Origin: JACRAR01 sp041665185
GTDB taxonomy: Bacteria > Pseudomonadota > Gammaproteobacteria > Burkholderiales > Rhodocyclaceae
Direction of reading: 5' to 3'
NCBI GenBank assembly: GCA_041665185.1
Contig: JBAYJH010000081.1
Location: forward strand, 1-16,550
DNA: 16,550 nt
The notes under the pieces were generated by a model. That model was given only the letters and a program-made list of their open reading frames with translations, was not told where the DNA came from and made no database searches. Below, in pieces: positions 6,331 to 14,896 of this stretch. A program made the position numbers and the translations under genes. How positions within the stretch are numbered: the first letter of the stretch is position 1; every line of letters begins with the position of its first letter.

Positions 6331-8283
6331 CTATGGCAGCTCGTCCGCGGTTTTGGTGGCGCCTGCCCCGCGCGCAGCGATCATGCCCAGCCGGCTTTTC
6401 AGCGACTGCGGCTTGTCCTCGAACAGGGTCGAGTAGTAGACGGCGTTGCTCATCACTTTCTTGACATAGTCGCGGGTTTCGCTGAAGGGGATGGTCTCCG
6501 CATAGATCGCCCCCTCCAGCGCCACGTCGCCACGCCAGCGGCGGGCGCGGCCGGGGCCGGCGTTGTAAGCGGCGGAGGCCAGCACCGGGTGGTTGTCGAG
6601 ACTGGCCAAGACCATCCGCAGGTAGTTGGTGCCGAGCATCAGGTTGGTACCCAGGTCCGACACCCGCGCCGGATGGTAGTCCTTCAGGCCGATCTTCTTC
6701 GCCACCCATTGCGCCGTCTTCGGCATCAACTGCATCAGGCCCTTGGCGCCGACGTCAGACCGGGCCTTCATCATGAAGCGGCTTTCCTGGCGCATCAAGC
6801 CATACACCCAACCGCTATCCACCGCCAACTCCCGCGCCAGCGGCTCGACGCTGTCGCGAAACGGGGCCAGATAACGCAGGGCATAATCGTGCTGCACCTG
6901 GGTGCGGTCCGCCGCGCTGATGGCGCGGTCGAATACTTCGTTGCGCAACGCCAGATCGGCCGCGGCAAGCAACTGGCGGTCGTTCATGCCGCGCAGCGCC
7001 CAGTTCCACTCGCGCAAACCCTCCAGGCGCAGGTCGAGGCGGAACAAGGCCAGGGCGCGCCTCAATCCAGGGTTGTCGCGGGCGGCGGCGAGCTCCTCGG
7101 CGGTCGGCGGCGCGGCGCGCGGCGGCACGACGATCACCCGGTTGAGTTCTTCATCGGCGAGGTTGCCGTAGAAATTCGGCTGGCCGGAAATCTTGCGGTA
7201 AAGGGCGCGCGCTTCGTCCGGGTGGTTATGGGCAATCAGCGCCCGCGCCAGCCAGTAGCTCCAGTCGGGCTGGGCCGCCATTTTCGCCGGCATGCGCTCG
7301 ATCGCGCGCAGCACCACCGGCCAGTCATGCACCCGCAGCGCCGCGCGCACCTGCCAGGCCAGCTGCTCCTCGGAAAGCGGCACGCCAGCGGCCTGCGCAT
7401 ACCAGTTCAAGGCTTGCGGCAGATGCTGCTGCGCCGCCTGCCAGGCCAACTGGCCCCAGGCGTAGCCACGCTCGGCCTCGGAAAATTGCGGCTGGATCTT
7501 TTGCCATTGCCGAGCGGCGGCTGCGGGGTCGCCGTGGGCCAGCCGTTGCACGGCATACAGCGCCATCTCGCGTCCCAGGCGTGTCGCCGCAAAATTCTCC
7601 GGCAGCCTGTCGAGAGCATGCGCAGGCTTGTCGGCAATCGCGGCCATGGTCTTGGCATTCGGCGCCTGCGCCGCCGGCAGATAGGCGGCCGCCTGCCTGG
7701 CCGCCTTGAGCTTCTTGACCTCCAGCAAACGCCGCAGTCTTTCCCAGACGCCATCGATGTCGATGCGGCCGTCGGCATTCAGTTGCTCCATCAGCGGCAG
7801 GCAGGAATCAGGCAAGTCCAGCGCACTCGCCCACAACGGGCGCACTTCATCCAGCGCCGCCGGGCCCAGCCCGCCGGCCAGGCGAGCCTGTAGCTGGTAG
7901 CATGCGGTTTCCTGGTCGGGTTGCGCCAGCGCCGCATATTCGCCGAGGAACTCGTCCCAGTTGCGCAGCCTGCCGAGCGATTTGAGCCACTCACCGCGCA
8001 ATTTTTCGGCGAGATAGGAGCCTTGCTGCGCCGCCAGAAACTCCTTGACGCCTTCGCTGTCGCCGTCATCCAGGCGCTGTTGCAGGCGCCAGTAGTCGAC
8101 CCAGGGTTGCAGATCATGCCGGCTTCCCTGCGCGGCCATGGAACCCAGCGCCTCGGCCTGCTTGCCGAGCTTGATCCGTTCGCCGTTGCGAAATGCTTCG
8201 CGCGCCGCCAGCACCCTGTCATCGCCGGGCGCGGACAGCGCCACCAGCGGGATGCACGAGAGTAGCCAAAGCCAATGTTTCAT
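6331..8283 (-). CDS. slt: Soluble lytic murein transglycosylase (family 1A, Slt70-like)
   Basis: This periplasmic enzyme cleaves the MurNAc-GlcNAc bond of peptidoglycan to form 1,6-anhydro ends. From the Met at 8283 it has 650 aa, similar to E. coli Slt70. It starts with a Sec signal peptide (MKHWLWLLSCIPLVALSAPG, cleavage likely after ALSA). A long alpha-superhelical region full of Trp and Ala follows to about residue 470. The C-terminal lysozyme-like domain has the catalytic Glu500 in LMRQESRF, then SDVGAKGLMQLMPKTA and the NAGPGRARRW motif. The open frame extends upstream to 8562, but that part lies inside the divergent fau gene and lacks a signal peptide, so ATG 8283 is preferred. The ribosome binding site is weak. 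It is divergent from fau with only 44 bp between the start codons. Confidence 0.95.
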   Translation of the reverse strand: MKHWLWLLSCIPLVALSAPGDDRVLAAREAFRNGERIKLGKQAEALGSMAAQGSRHDLQPWVDYWRLQQRLDDGDSEGVKEFLAAQQGSYLAEKLRGEWLKSLGRLRNWDEFLGEYAALAQPDQETACYQLQARLAGGLGPAALDEVRPLWASALDLPDSCLPLMEQLNADGRIDIDGVWERLRRLLEVKKLKAARQAAAYLPAAQAPNAKTMAAIADKPAHALDRLPENFAATRLGREMALYAVQRLAHGDPAAAARQWQKIQPQFSEAERGYAWGQLAWQAAQQHLPQALNWYAQAAGVPLSEEQLAWQVRAALRVHDWPVVLRAIERMPAKMAAQPDWSYWLARALIAHNHPDEARALYRKISGQPNFYGNLADEELNRVIVVPPRAAPPTAEELAAARDNPGLRRALALFRLDLRLEGLREWNWALRGMNDRQLLAAADLALRNEVFDRAISAADRTQVQHDYALRYLAPFRDSVEPLARELAVDSGWVYGLMRQESRFMMKARSDVGAKGLMQLMPKTAQWVAKKIGLKDYHPARVSDLGTNLMLGTNYLRMVLASLDNHPVLASAAYNAGPGRARRWRGDVALEGAIYAETIPFSETRDYVKKVMSNAVYYSTLFEDKPQSLKSRLGMIAARGAGATKTADELP

Positions 8284-8327
8284 GTTAATAGTACATGCTG
8301 ATCGTGGGTACCGTTCCAGAATAACAC

Positions 8328-8966
8328 ATGCCCCGCGCCACCCCACTGCCGGATAAGGCCTTGGAAAATAGACCTGCTTATGTCGTCGAACGTTCCGCCT
8401 TGCGCCGGGAAAAAATCGCCGCACGCGAGGCCTTGCCCCACCAAGAGCACCACCGCTTGTCTGTCGCCATCGAAGGCCATCTGGAAGCCCTGTTGCAGCG
8501 TTGCCAGCCGCGGATGCTGGCGTTCTGCTGGCCAATCCGGGCCGAGTTCGATTGCCGGCCACTGGTGGCGAGACTCATCGCGGCGGGCGGGAGGGCCTGC
8601 CTGCCGCGCGTGACGGCGCCCGAAACGGCGCTGGCGTTTTGTGCCTGGCGGCCGGACAGCCCGATGCTGATCGACCGTTACGGCATCCACTATCCCGCCA
8701 GCGGCGAGACCGTGACCCCCGATGTGCTGCTGATGCCGGTGAATGCCTTCGATGCGGCCGGATACCGCCTCGGTTACGGCGGCGGATATTTCGACCGGAC
8801 GCTGGCGGAACTGGCGGCGCTGGCCCGCCAGCCGCTGGCGATAGGCGTCGGCTTTGAGTTGGCGCGGGTAGCCAGCATTCTTCCGGCACCGCATGACATA
8901 CCGGTCGACGCGGTGGTGACCGAGGCCGGAATCGCCACATTCTCGGCGCGAATCGGGCCGAAATGA
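8328..8966 (+). CDS. fau: 5-formyltetrahydrofolate cyclo-ligase
   Basis: Also called MTHFS or YgfA, this enzyme converts 5-formyl-THF with ATP to 5,10-methenyl-THF in the cytoplasm and so recycles the stored folate. The 212-aa protein shows the basic N-terminal helix ALRREKIAARE (24-34), used in ATP binding in the family, RYGIHYP (117-123), and the signature GYGGGYFDR (149-157) preceded by PVNAFDAAGYRL. The extra 20 residues before the usual start region (MPRATPLPDKALENRPAYVV) are unusual, but no better in-frame ATG exists. No 6S RNA gene fits upstream as it does in E. coli, since slt starts 44 bp away on the other strand. The HDOD gene follows within 34 bp, so they may share a transcript. 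Confidence 0.94.
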   Translation: MPRATPLPDKALENRPAYVVERSALRREKIAAREALPHQEHHRLSVAIEGHLEALLQRCQPRMLAFCWPIRAEFDCRPLVARLIAAGGRACLPRVTAPETALAFCAWRPDSPMLIDRYGIHYPASGETVTPDVLLMPVNAFDAAGYRLGYGGGYFDRTLAELAALARQPLAIGVGFELARVASILPAPHDIPVDAVVTEAGIATFSARIGPK

Positions 8967-9000
8967 TCGATGCCGCTCCAAGAATGCCGCAAAACATGGC

Positions 9001-10227
9001 ATGCTGTCGCTGAACCAGACTCGTCCGAACCCCATGTCCGCACCTGAATCGTCGACCACGGAACATTTCCCGCCGCCCCACCTGTATCCGGTGACCAACA
9101 GCCGCGACGTTTGGTCCGCGGTGCTGCTGGCGCGTCCTCCCGCCGCCCGGCTGGAGGAACTCGCCAGTCTGTTCGGCGAGTTCGGCCTCGGCCAGGCGCT
9201 CGGTGAAATGTCCTGCATCGTGCCGCTGGCCGACTCCGCCGCGCTTTCCAACGCGCTCGCCGAGCAACTGCCGGTGCAGCGCATCACCCTGCTGGTACCG
9301 TTGTCGCACTGCCTCGATCCGCTGGCCGCAGGGGATCTGGAGCGGCTGCGGCGCCTCGGCTTCCGGGTCATGGCCGGGGGCCTGCCGCAAGCCGGCGCCA
9401 AGCTCCCTGATGCCGTCACGGCGCTCGCCCTGGCTGCATCCGCCGCCAGCGACAACGGGGTAACGAAAGTTCTCAGGCAACTGCCCGGCCCGCACCTGGC
9501 GATGGGCACGGACTCCCCCGCCGGTTTCGCGCAAACCCTGGCCGCCGGGTGCGGCTGGTTCGCCGGCGAGTACCCGTTGCACCCGCCGCCGAATCAGCAA
9601 CAACAAGGCCCCTCGCGTACCCTGCTGCTGAAATTGCTCGGTCTGGTGGCGAGCGATGCCGAAGCGCACACCATCGAGGCCCTGCTGAAACAGACGCCCG
9701 AACTTTCCTACCAGTTGCTCAAACTGGTGAACTCGGTGAGTTTCTCGCTGGCCAACAAGATTTCCAATTTCCGCCAGGCCATCGCCATCCTCGGGCGCCG
9801 CCAGTTGCAACGTTGGCTGCAACTATTGCTGTATGCGCAGAATCGCGGCGGCGCGCACAACCCGCTGATGGACCGCGCGGCGCTACGCGCCAGCCTGATC
9901 GAAACGCTGTGCAAGGCCAGCGGCGGCGACCGCGAAGAACAGGAACGCGGTTTCATGATCGGCATGTTCTCCCTGCTCGAAGCCCTCTTCGCCATGCCGC
10001 TGGCAGACATCGTGACGCCGCTGAATCTCGCCGACGACGTGGTCGCGGCGCTGTTGCAGCGCGACGGCCGACTCGGCGCCATGCTCTCCCTGGTCGAGCA
10101 ATCCGAGCATGCACCCGCGCCGGATTTCGCCGAACGGCTGGCGGCGCTCGGGCTGACGCCTGCCGGGTATTGCCGCAGCCTGGTGCAGGCCTGCCAATGG
10201 ACCATCCAGGTCAACCGGGGGATCTAG
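9001..10227 (+). CDS. Degenerate EAL - HDOD signalling protein
   Basis: This 408-aa cytoplasmic protein is built like the YuxH/CdgJ class: an EAL-related N-terminal domain followed by HDOD. The HDOD domain is clear at about 200-285 (LLLKLLGLVASDAEAHTIEALLKQTPELSYQLLKLVNS, then the NFRQAIAILGRRQLQRW segment). The N-terminal half keeps the overall pattern of an EAL fold, including a final WFAGEYPLHPP that mirrors the usual QGYFFSRPLP, but has no EAL, no DDFG and no KID lysine, so it should not hydrolyse c-di-GMP. It ends one base before the GGDEF-EAL gene at 10229, so the two are almost certainly cotranscribed and perhaps act together. The start is uncertain: ATG 9001 and ATG 9034 (MSAPESSTTE) both lack a clear ribosome binding site. 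Confidence 0.87.
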   Translation: MLSLNQTRPNPMSAPESSTTEHFPPPHLYPVTNSRDVWSAVLLARPPAARLEELASLFGEFGLGQALGEMSCIVPLADSAALSNALAEQLPVQRITLLVPLSHCLDPLAAGDLERLRRLGFRVMAGGLPQAGAKLPDAVTALALAASAASDNGVTKVLRQLPGPHLAMGTDSPAGFAQTLAAGCGWFAGEYPLHPPPNQQQQGPSRTLLLKLLGLVASDAEAHTIEALLKQTPELSYQLLKLVNSVSFSLANKISNFRQAIAILGRRQLQRWLQLLLYAQNRGGAHNPLMDRAALRASLIETLCKASGGDREEQERGFMIGMFSLLEALFAMPLADIVTPLNLADDVVAALLQRDGRLGAMLSLVEQSEHAPAPDFAERLAALGLTPAGYCRSLVQACQWTIQVNRGI

Positions 10228-10228
10228 C

Positions 10229-12622
10229 ATGAATGCACTCCTGGCGGGCTCAGAGCTGTTCGGCGCCTATGCCGAGCAATTCAGGACCGCACAACGACTG
10301 GACGCGGACACCCGTGACCAGATCCTCGGCGAGATTGCACGGCACCTGTTGGCAAGCCCGCGCGGGGGCTTCCTGCTCAAGGTCGATGCAGCCCATGAAA
10401 TCATCCAGGAAGTCACGCTGGACGGCAAGACCCAGGGCTATTACGCGCTGGCTGGACGCGCCGGCGGCTATGGCGAAACCGAGCGCAGGCAACTCGCCGC
10501 GCTGGCTCAGATGACAACTTGGCTGCTGCACCTGCATGCGCAGACCGAGCGGCTCGCGGCGGAACTCGGCGCGAGCGGGGAGCGCGTCAACCGCCAGGCC
10601 CAGATCCTCGATCAGATCAATGACTCCGTCATCACCATGGACCTGGCCGGCTTCATCACCCACTGGAACAAGGGTGCCGAGCGCCTGTTCGGTTATACGG
10701 AAAAGGAAGCGGTCGGCAACAACATCCTGTTTCTGTATGCCGACGAAGACGAGGAAGACGAACCGCAACTCCAGGACACCTTTCTCGAGCACGGCGGGCG
10801 CGAAATGGAGGTTCGCCGCCGCCGCAAATCCGGCGAGATATTCTGGGCCAGCCTTTCCCTGTCGCTGATCCGCGATGCCGACGGGGAACCCAGCGGCCTG
10901 ATCGGCTACCTCTCCGACATCACCGGCCGCATCGAAGCCGCCGAGCGGCAGCGCCTGAATACCCGCATGTTCGAACACAGCCAGGAAGGCATCTATATCA
11001 CCGACGAGGCCGAACGCATCATCTCGGTGAACCCGGCCTTTTGCCGCATCACCGGCTACACGGCGGCCGACGTGATCGGCCAGACGCCGCGCCTGTTCGA
11101 GTCGGACCGCCATGACCAGGGTTTTTACCAGCTGAGAAACGAAGCCATCCAGACGCGCGGCAGTTGGCATGGAGAAGTGTGGGAGCGCCGCAAGAACGGC
11201 GAGGTCTACCCGAAGTGGTCGTCGATCAGTGCCGTGAAGAACGAACAGAACCGCACCACCCACTATTTCTCGATATTCAGCGATATCACCGAACGCAAAC
11301 GCAGCGAAGAGCGCATCAACTATCTCGCTTTCTACGATTCGCTCACCGGCCTGCCCAACCGCACCCTGATCCACCGCCTGATCGACCAGGCGCTGGTCGA
11401 AGCCGAGCGCAGCCAGCAGCAGGGCGCGCTGCTGTTCATCGACCTGAACCGCTTCAAGCCGATCAACGACACACTGGGGCACGATGTCGGCGACCGCCTG
11501 CTGCAACAAGTCGGCCAGCGTTTCCGCAACGCCTTGCGCAACGCCGACGTGGTGGCGCGCATGGGCGGCGACGAGTTCGTCGCGGCGCTGTTCAATATCT
11601 CACGCCGCGAACACGCCGGCTATGTCGCCCAGAAGCTGCTCGACTCGCTACGCGACCCTATCCTTATCGACGGACACGAACTGCGCGTCGGCGCCAGCAT
11701 CGGCATCAGCGTCTACCCGGAGGACGGCCTGGCCACCGCGACGCTGTTGCGTTATGCCGACGTCGCCATGTACCGGGCCAAGCAAAACCCACAGGAAAGT
11801 TACGCCTACTTCAGCGCCGAGATGAACCAGCTCGCCGTAGGCCGCCTGGCCATGGAGGCCGGCTTGCGCCGGGCTCTGGAAAAGGGCGAACTGCTGCTGC
11901 ACTATCAACCGAAGGTGGATATCGCCTCGGGACGCATCATCGGCGCCGAGGCGCTGGTGCGCTGGAATCATCCCGAACGCGGCATGGTGCCGCCGGGAGA
12001 ATTCATTCCGATTGCCGAGGAGACCGGCCTGATCGTCAGCATCGGCGAATGGGTGCTGGAACAAGCCTGCTCCCAGGCGCGTAGTTGGGAACAGCGCGGC
12101 TACGCGCCGGTGAAGCTGGCGGTGAATATATCCGCCCGCCAGATCAGCGCCAAGCTTCCCGGCGCCATCGGCCAACTACTCAGCCGGCACCGCCTGACCC
12201 CGGCCTGGCTGGAACTGGAACTGACCGAAAGCATGTTGATGAACAATACCGAGAGCGTCATCTCGATGATGGACGACTTGCATGCGATGGGTATTTCGCT
12301 GTCGCTGGACGATTTCGGCACGGGCTTTTCCAGCCTGTCCTACCTCAAGCGTTTTCCCATCGATACGCTGAAGATCGACCGCTCCTTCATCACCGGCACC
12401 CCCGGCGACGCCGACGACTGCGCCATTGCCGGCGCCATTGCAGGCATGGCCAAGCAACTGCGCCTCAAAGTCATCGCCGAGGGCGTCGAAAACGCGGCGC
12501 AACTGTCCTTCCTGAAAAGCCTGGGCTGCGATGAAATCCAGGGTTACTTCTTTTCCCGTCCATTGCCTGCCGACGAGTTGATGGCACTGGTCAATTCGGA
12601 AAGCCGGCTGGCTGAAACCTGA
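10229..12622 (+). CDS. PAS-PAS-GGDEF-EAL c-di-GMP cyclase/phosphodiesterase
   Basis: This 797-aa protein has no membrane segment and is probably cytoplasmic. Residues 1-120 form an unrecognised helical/GAF-sized N-terminal region. The first PAS is at about 125-235 with an acidic DEDEEDE insert, and the second at about 240-355. The GGDEF domain has GGDEF at 446-450 and the product-inhibition RxxD site RNAD at 437-440. The EAL domain has EAL (574-576), NIS, ELTES, DDFGTG (D694-D695) and KID (K715), all intact. It could therefore make or degrade c-di-GMP according to PAS input. A GGGGGA lies about 7 bases before the ATG, inside the end of the HDOD gene, and the intergenic gap is one base. The second PAS, the GGDEF and the EAL domains closely parallel those of the protein at 1-2120. 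Confidence 0.96.
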   Translation: MNALLAGSELFGAYAEQFRTAQRLDADTRDQILGEIARHLLASPRGGFLLKVDAAHEIIQEVTLDGKTQGYYALAGRAGGYGETERRQLAALAQMTTWLLHLHAQTERLAAELGASGERVNRQAQILDQINDSVITMDLAGFITHWNKGAERLFGYTEKEAVGNNILFLYADEDEEDEPQLQDTFLEHGGREMEVRRRRKSGEIFWASLSLSLIRDADGEPSGLIGYLSDITGRIEAAERQRLNTRMFEHSQEGIYITDEAERIISVNPAFCRITGYTAADVIGQTPRLFESDRHDQGFYQLRNEAIQTRGSWHGEVWERRKNGEVYPKWSSISAVKNEQNRTTHYFSIFSDITERKRSEERINYLAFYDSLTGLPNRTLIHRLIDQALVEAERSQQQGALLFIDLNRFKPINDTLGHDVGDRLLQQVGQRFRNALRNADVVARMGGDEFVAALFNISRREHAGYVAQKLLDSLRDPILIDGHELRVGASIGISVYPEDGLATATLLRYADVAMYRAKQNPQESYAYFSAEMNQLAVGRLAMEAGLRRALEKGELLLHYQPKVDIASGRIIGAEALVRWNHPERGMVPPGEFIPIAEETGLIVSIGEWVLEQACSQARSWEQRGYAPVKLAVNISARQISAKLPGAIGQLLSRHRLTPAWLELELTESMLMNNTESVISMMDDLHAMGISLSLDDFGTGFSSLSYLKRFPIDTLKIDRSFITGTPGDADDCAIAGAIAGMAKQLRLKVIAEGVENAAQLSFLKSLGCDEIQGYFFSRPLPADELMALVNSESRLAET

Positions 12623-12637
12623 GGGTTCCAGCCCTCA
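12620..12637 (+). terminator. Weak hairpin after the GGDEF-EAL gene
   Basis: TGAGGG and CCCTCA form a 6-bp stem with a 6-base loop, overlapping the TGA stop. No T-tract follows, so it is at best a weak or Rho-assisted end. Confidence 0.25.
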
Positions 12638-12810
12638 ATGACCTTGATGGGCACAAAATAGAATGGCCGTCCGCTAACCGGGAGTGGAACAGCGGAATCG
12701 AATGCGAACTAGGTGCCCGTTGCCGACCTTCGCTTCGTCAATCTGAGCGACCGCTAAGCAGGGGGAGCCGTCGTTTCTCCCCTTGGACAATTTGGCGTGC
12801 CGCCCAATCC
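12638..12810. other. Gene-free spacer between the c-di-GMP operon and the NTPase gene
   Basis: No open frame with coding character is seen. The only structure is an imperfect hairpin at about 12760-12783 (AGGGGGAG against CTCCCCT), just downstream of the NTPase stop on the minus strand. It has no T-run. It may serve as the end of the NTPase transcript. The spacer is one edge of the segment of atypical composition. Confidence 0.4.
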
Positions 12811-14550
12811 TTAGGGGTCCGACGCTTGCCCGGTAGCATGCAATTGGGGAGCGAGTTCGGACGCCAATGTAGGTCTACTGAACAGCCGCTTGATCAGGCC
12901 AGCCAAGCGAGGCGATGCCGTATCGTTGGCGATGGTTCGGCAGGCCTCCACAAAGTGATCCGTGGCTTTGCCGAAGTGGGGATCGTAGGTCGCGCGTTGA
13001 AGCCGCATCTCGATCATCCGGCGCATGAAACGGCGAAGCTTGTCCAAATCCTCCATCTCGCGGATAGCAATCTCAAAATCGCCCGCTGTGGCTCGCCTCA
13101 TGACCGCCTCTTCCAGCGGCCCCCAGCCACCATTCTCCATGATGTGCATGCACGAATCGACGACTGTAGCGTTTGCCTGAGCGGTAGCTTTAACTTTGGC
13201 AAACTCGGCTTGAATATTGGGATGGAGGGGGTTGTTGAAAGGGTTCTCATCATCCACCGTGGTTGGATTGTTCACCCTAAACGCCTCGATCCAGCCATCA
13301 ATGATCGCTTGGCCAATCGCTGCCCCTCCAGGCAGTTCCGCGAGCGATGAATCGAGCTCCGTTGCGACGAATGGATCGAGAAGACCCGCCCTTGCAGGAA
13401 AGGCAGCGGCTTCCGCAACCAACTGCGCCTCGTCGACACGATGGTCCCATAAGACCCGTTTGAGAAAGTCCTGGGCAGCCTGCCTCGCCTCCATCGCTTC
13501 CTTTTCTACCACGTAGCGACCGATGATCGCTTCGATGCTGGCGGCTTCGAAGAGGCCGGACTCCAAGAATTCAACCAACCGCTTCTCAAACTCGTCGCAG
13601 CCGTGGATACCCAACTCCTGCATGAGCATCCGCCAACGGTCCTCGCGCTTCTCCTCGGCTGTCGGCTCGTTATTCCTATCCCGGCCGAAGCCCAGCCAAT
13701 CAGGGTTGCCTGCATTCAATGCGAAGTTGATGTCCGGACCATCATCCAACCCGCGATAGTGAATGGCCGAAAACAAAACGATGGATGGCACCACCCGTGC
13801 CTGGACCGCCACCTCCAAGTCTCTACCCGCCAAGATCTGATTGGTCGCCTTGATGACTTTGACTACAACGCGGATATTGGTTAGGCCGCATGCTATCGAC
13901 GCCCGTTCGATCGCCTCCGCGTATGCCGAATGGGCAAGCCCAATCGCGACAGAGAAGGCTTCCTCAGCGGACGTCGTCAATTTGATCTCTTGGTCGATGA
14001 CTTTCTCTCGGAAGGTCTTCCAAAGCTCCTCTTGATCGCCTTTGCTCGAAAGCTGGTCGTCATTGAGCACCAGGACGAATCGCGAGCCGTGCTGGTTCGA
14101 ATATTCGTCGATGAAGCCAAGCACCTCGTCGATACCCAAGTTCTGGTGCTTGCGCTCGATGTCATCAATAACGATCAGCTTGCCTCGAAGCACTACAGGG
14201 GCCATCAACAACAAGTTCAAGTCACTAATGGCCGCCAATGCCTTGTAGTGCTCTGACGCAGCTTTGACGCCTGCCTTGAATAGGTTTTTGAGGCCATCGA
14301 AGAGTCCACCGTGCGACTCGACGCCAGGGATCGCCGTCTCAATGAGCTTGCGCTTGACCTGGTCGACGCTCGATAGGCCAAACAGTGAAACATAAAGAGC
14401 CCGCTTGACCTTTTCGTCGCTGGATCCGTCCTTCACCTCATTCCAGAGGTGAGTCTTGCCGGTGCCCCATTTGCCTGACAACGCGATCGCATTGCAGTCC
14501 GATTCGCCAAGCAGTCGGATCAGCTGCTCCTTTGTCTTCTTCAGCGACAT
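12811..14550 (-). CDS. KAP-family P-loop NTPase, possible defence gene
   Basis: This 579-aa protein has Walker A GKWGTGKT (26-33), a strong Walker B LIVIDDIER (125-133), a following helix with VLGFIDEY (143-150), a sensor-like strand RFVLVLNDDQL (157-167) and the KAP-like EKVIDQEIKL segment (182-191). The rest (about 200-579) is helical, without a recognisable effector domain. KAP NTPases often carry membrane helices between Walker A and B; here there is only a weakly hydrophobic stretch (LNLLLMAPVVL, about 111-121). PifA of the F plasmid, which excludes phage T7, is a KAP protein, so an antiviral role is possible but is inferred. GGGGGC lies just before the ATG. The gene is alone on its strand, in less GC-rich DNA than its neighbours, beside a comM fragment, consistent with transfer. 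Confidence 0.85.
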   Translation of the reverse strand: MSLKKTKEQLIRLLGESDCNAIALSGKWGTGKTHLWNEVKDGSSDEKVKRALYVSLFGLSSVDQVKRKLIETAIPGVESHGGLFDGLKNLFKAGVKAASEHYKALAAISDLNLLLMAPVVLRGKLIVIDDIERKHQNLGIDEVLGFIDEYSNQHGSRFVLVLNDDQLSSKGDQEELWKTFREKVIDQEIKLTTSAEEAFSVAIGLAHSAYAEAIERASIACGLTNIRVVVKVIKATNQILAGRDLEVAVQARVVPSIVLFSAIHYRGLDDGPDINFALNAGNPDWLGFGRDRNNEPTAEEKREDRWRMLMQELGIHGCDEFEKRLVEFLESGLFEAASIEAIIGRYVVEKEAMEARQAAQDFLKRVLWDHRVDEAQLVAEAAAFPARAGLLDPFVATELDSSLAELPGGAAIGQAIIDGWIEAFRVNNPTTVDDENPFNNPLHPNIQAEFAKVKATAQANATVVDSCMHIMENGGWGPLEEAVMRRATAGDFEIAIREMEDLDKLRRFMRRMIEMRLQRATYDPHFGKATDHFVEACRTIANDTASPRLAGLIKRLFSRPTLASELAPQLHATGQASDP

Positions 14551-14791
14551 ACTGCCCCCATAGATTCAAAACGACACGGCCAGCCACAACTCCGAAGAAA
14601 TCTTGGGAGCTACAGTCTCGCTAGTGATGACCGCTCCATACGTTGTGCCTGTAACCAGTAACGGCCACACTGATTCTAAACCGGGCATCTCAAATGGTGC
14701 GTTGACGGGCTGCTCTTGGCCGAAAGCTCGCGGTGACAGGGGTCCGCTCCCAGGACGCGAACTTCGACGCCCAATAGCGCACTTGAGTCCT
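14551..14791. other. Leader region of the NTPase gene and non-coding DNA
   Basis: I see no gene here. It holds the minus-strand leader of the NTPase with the GGGGGC ribosome binding site; no convincing -35/-10 pair is visible. Frames open here on the plus strand (such as 14603-14905) have no family resemblance and run antisense to the comM fragment. Confidence 0.5.
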
Positions 14792-14896
14792 CACCAGTGT
14801 GAAGGCGGGCAGGCCGGGCGCCGGATGCACCTCGACCGCAACTACAGGGGCATCCATCCGGGACAGGGCGCGAAAATTGAGGACGGCAAGAGACGT
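14792..14896 (-). pseudogene. comM: N-terminal fragment of comM/yifB (Mg-chelatase-like ATPase)
   Basis: Read on the minus strand from 14896, the bases give (ACG)SLAVLNFRALSRMDAPVVAVEVHPAPGLPAFTLV. This matches the start of ComM/YifB proteins (MSLAV...SRAL.GMDAP.V.VEVH...GLP.FT.VGLPD). The initiating ATG appears to have become ACG; only a TTG two codons upstream could start the frame. Similarity stops abruptly after FTLV, where GLPDTEV is expected, and unrelated sequence follows. Only about 35 of some 500 codons remain, so it is a dead fragment. ComM is a helicase that helps branch migration during natural transformation. The break faces the NTPase gene, as if the rest of comM had been lost when this segment was rearranged. 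Confidence 0.75.

Noticed and set aside
8284..8327. Possible 6S RNA upstream of fau, as in enterics
   Set aside because: Only 44 bp separate the divergent slt and fau start codons, too short for a 6S RNA of about 180 bases.
8284..8562. Upstream extension of slt to a 743-aa protein
   Set aside because: It lies within fau on the other strand, and the signal peptide begins at the Met at 8283.
12813..14746. A 9-bp direct repeat (AGGGGTCCG) at 12813-12821 and 14738-14746 flanking the NTPase gene, a possible attachment or target duplication
   Set aside because: A 9-base match between two windows of this size is not rare, and one copy lies at the end of the gene itself. There is no integrase.
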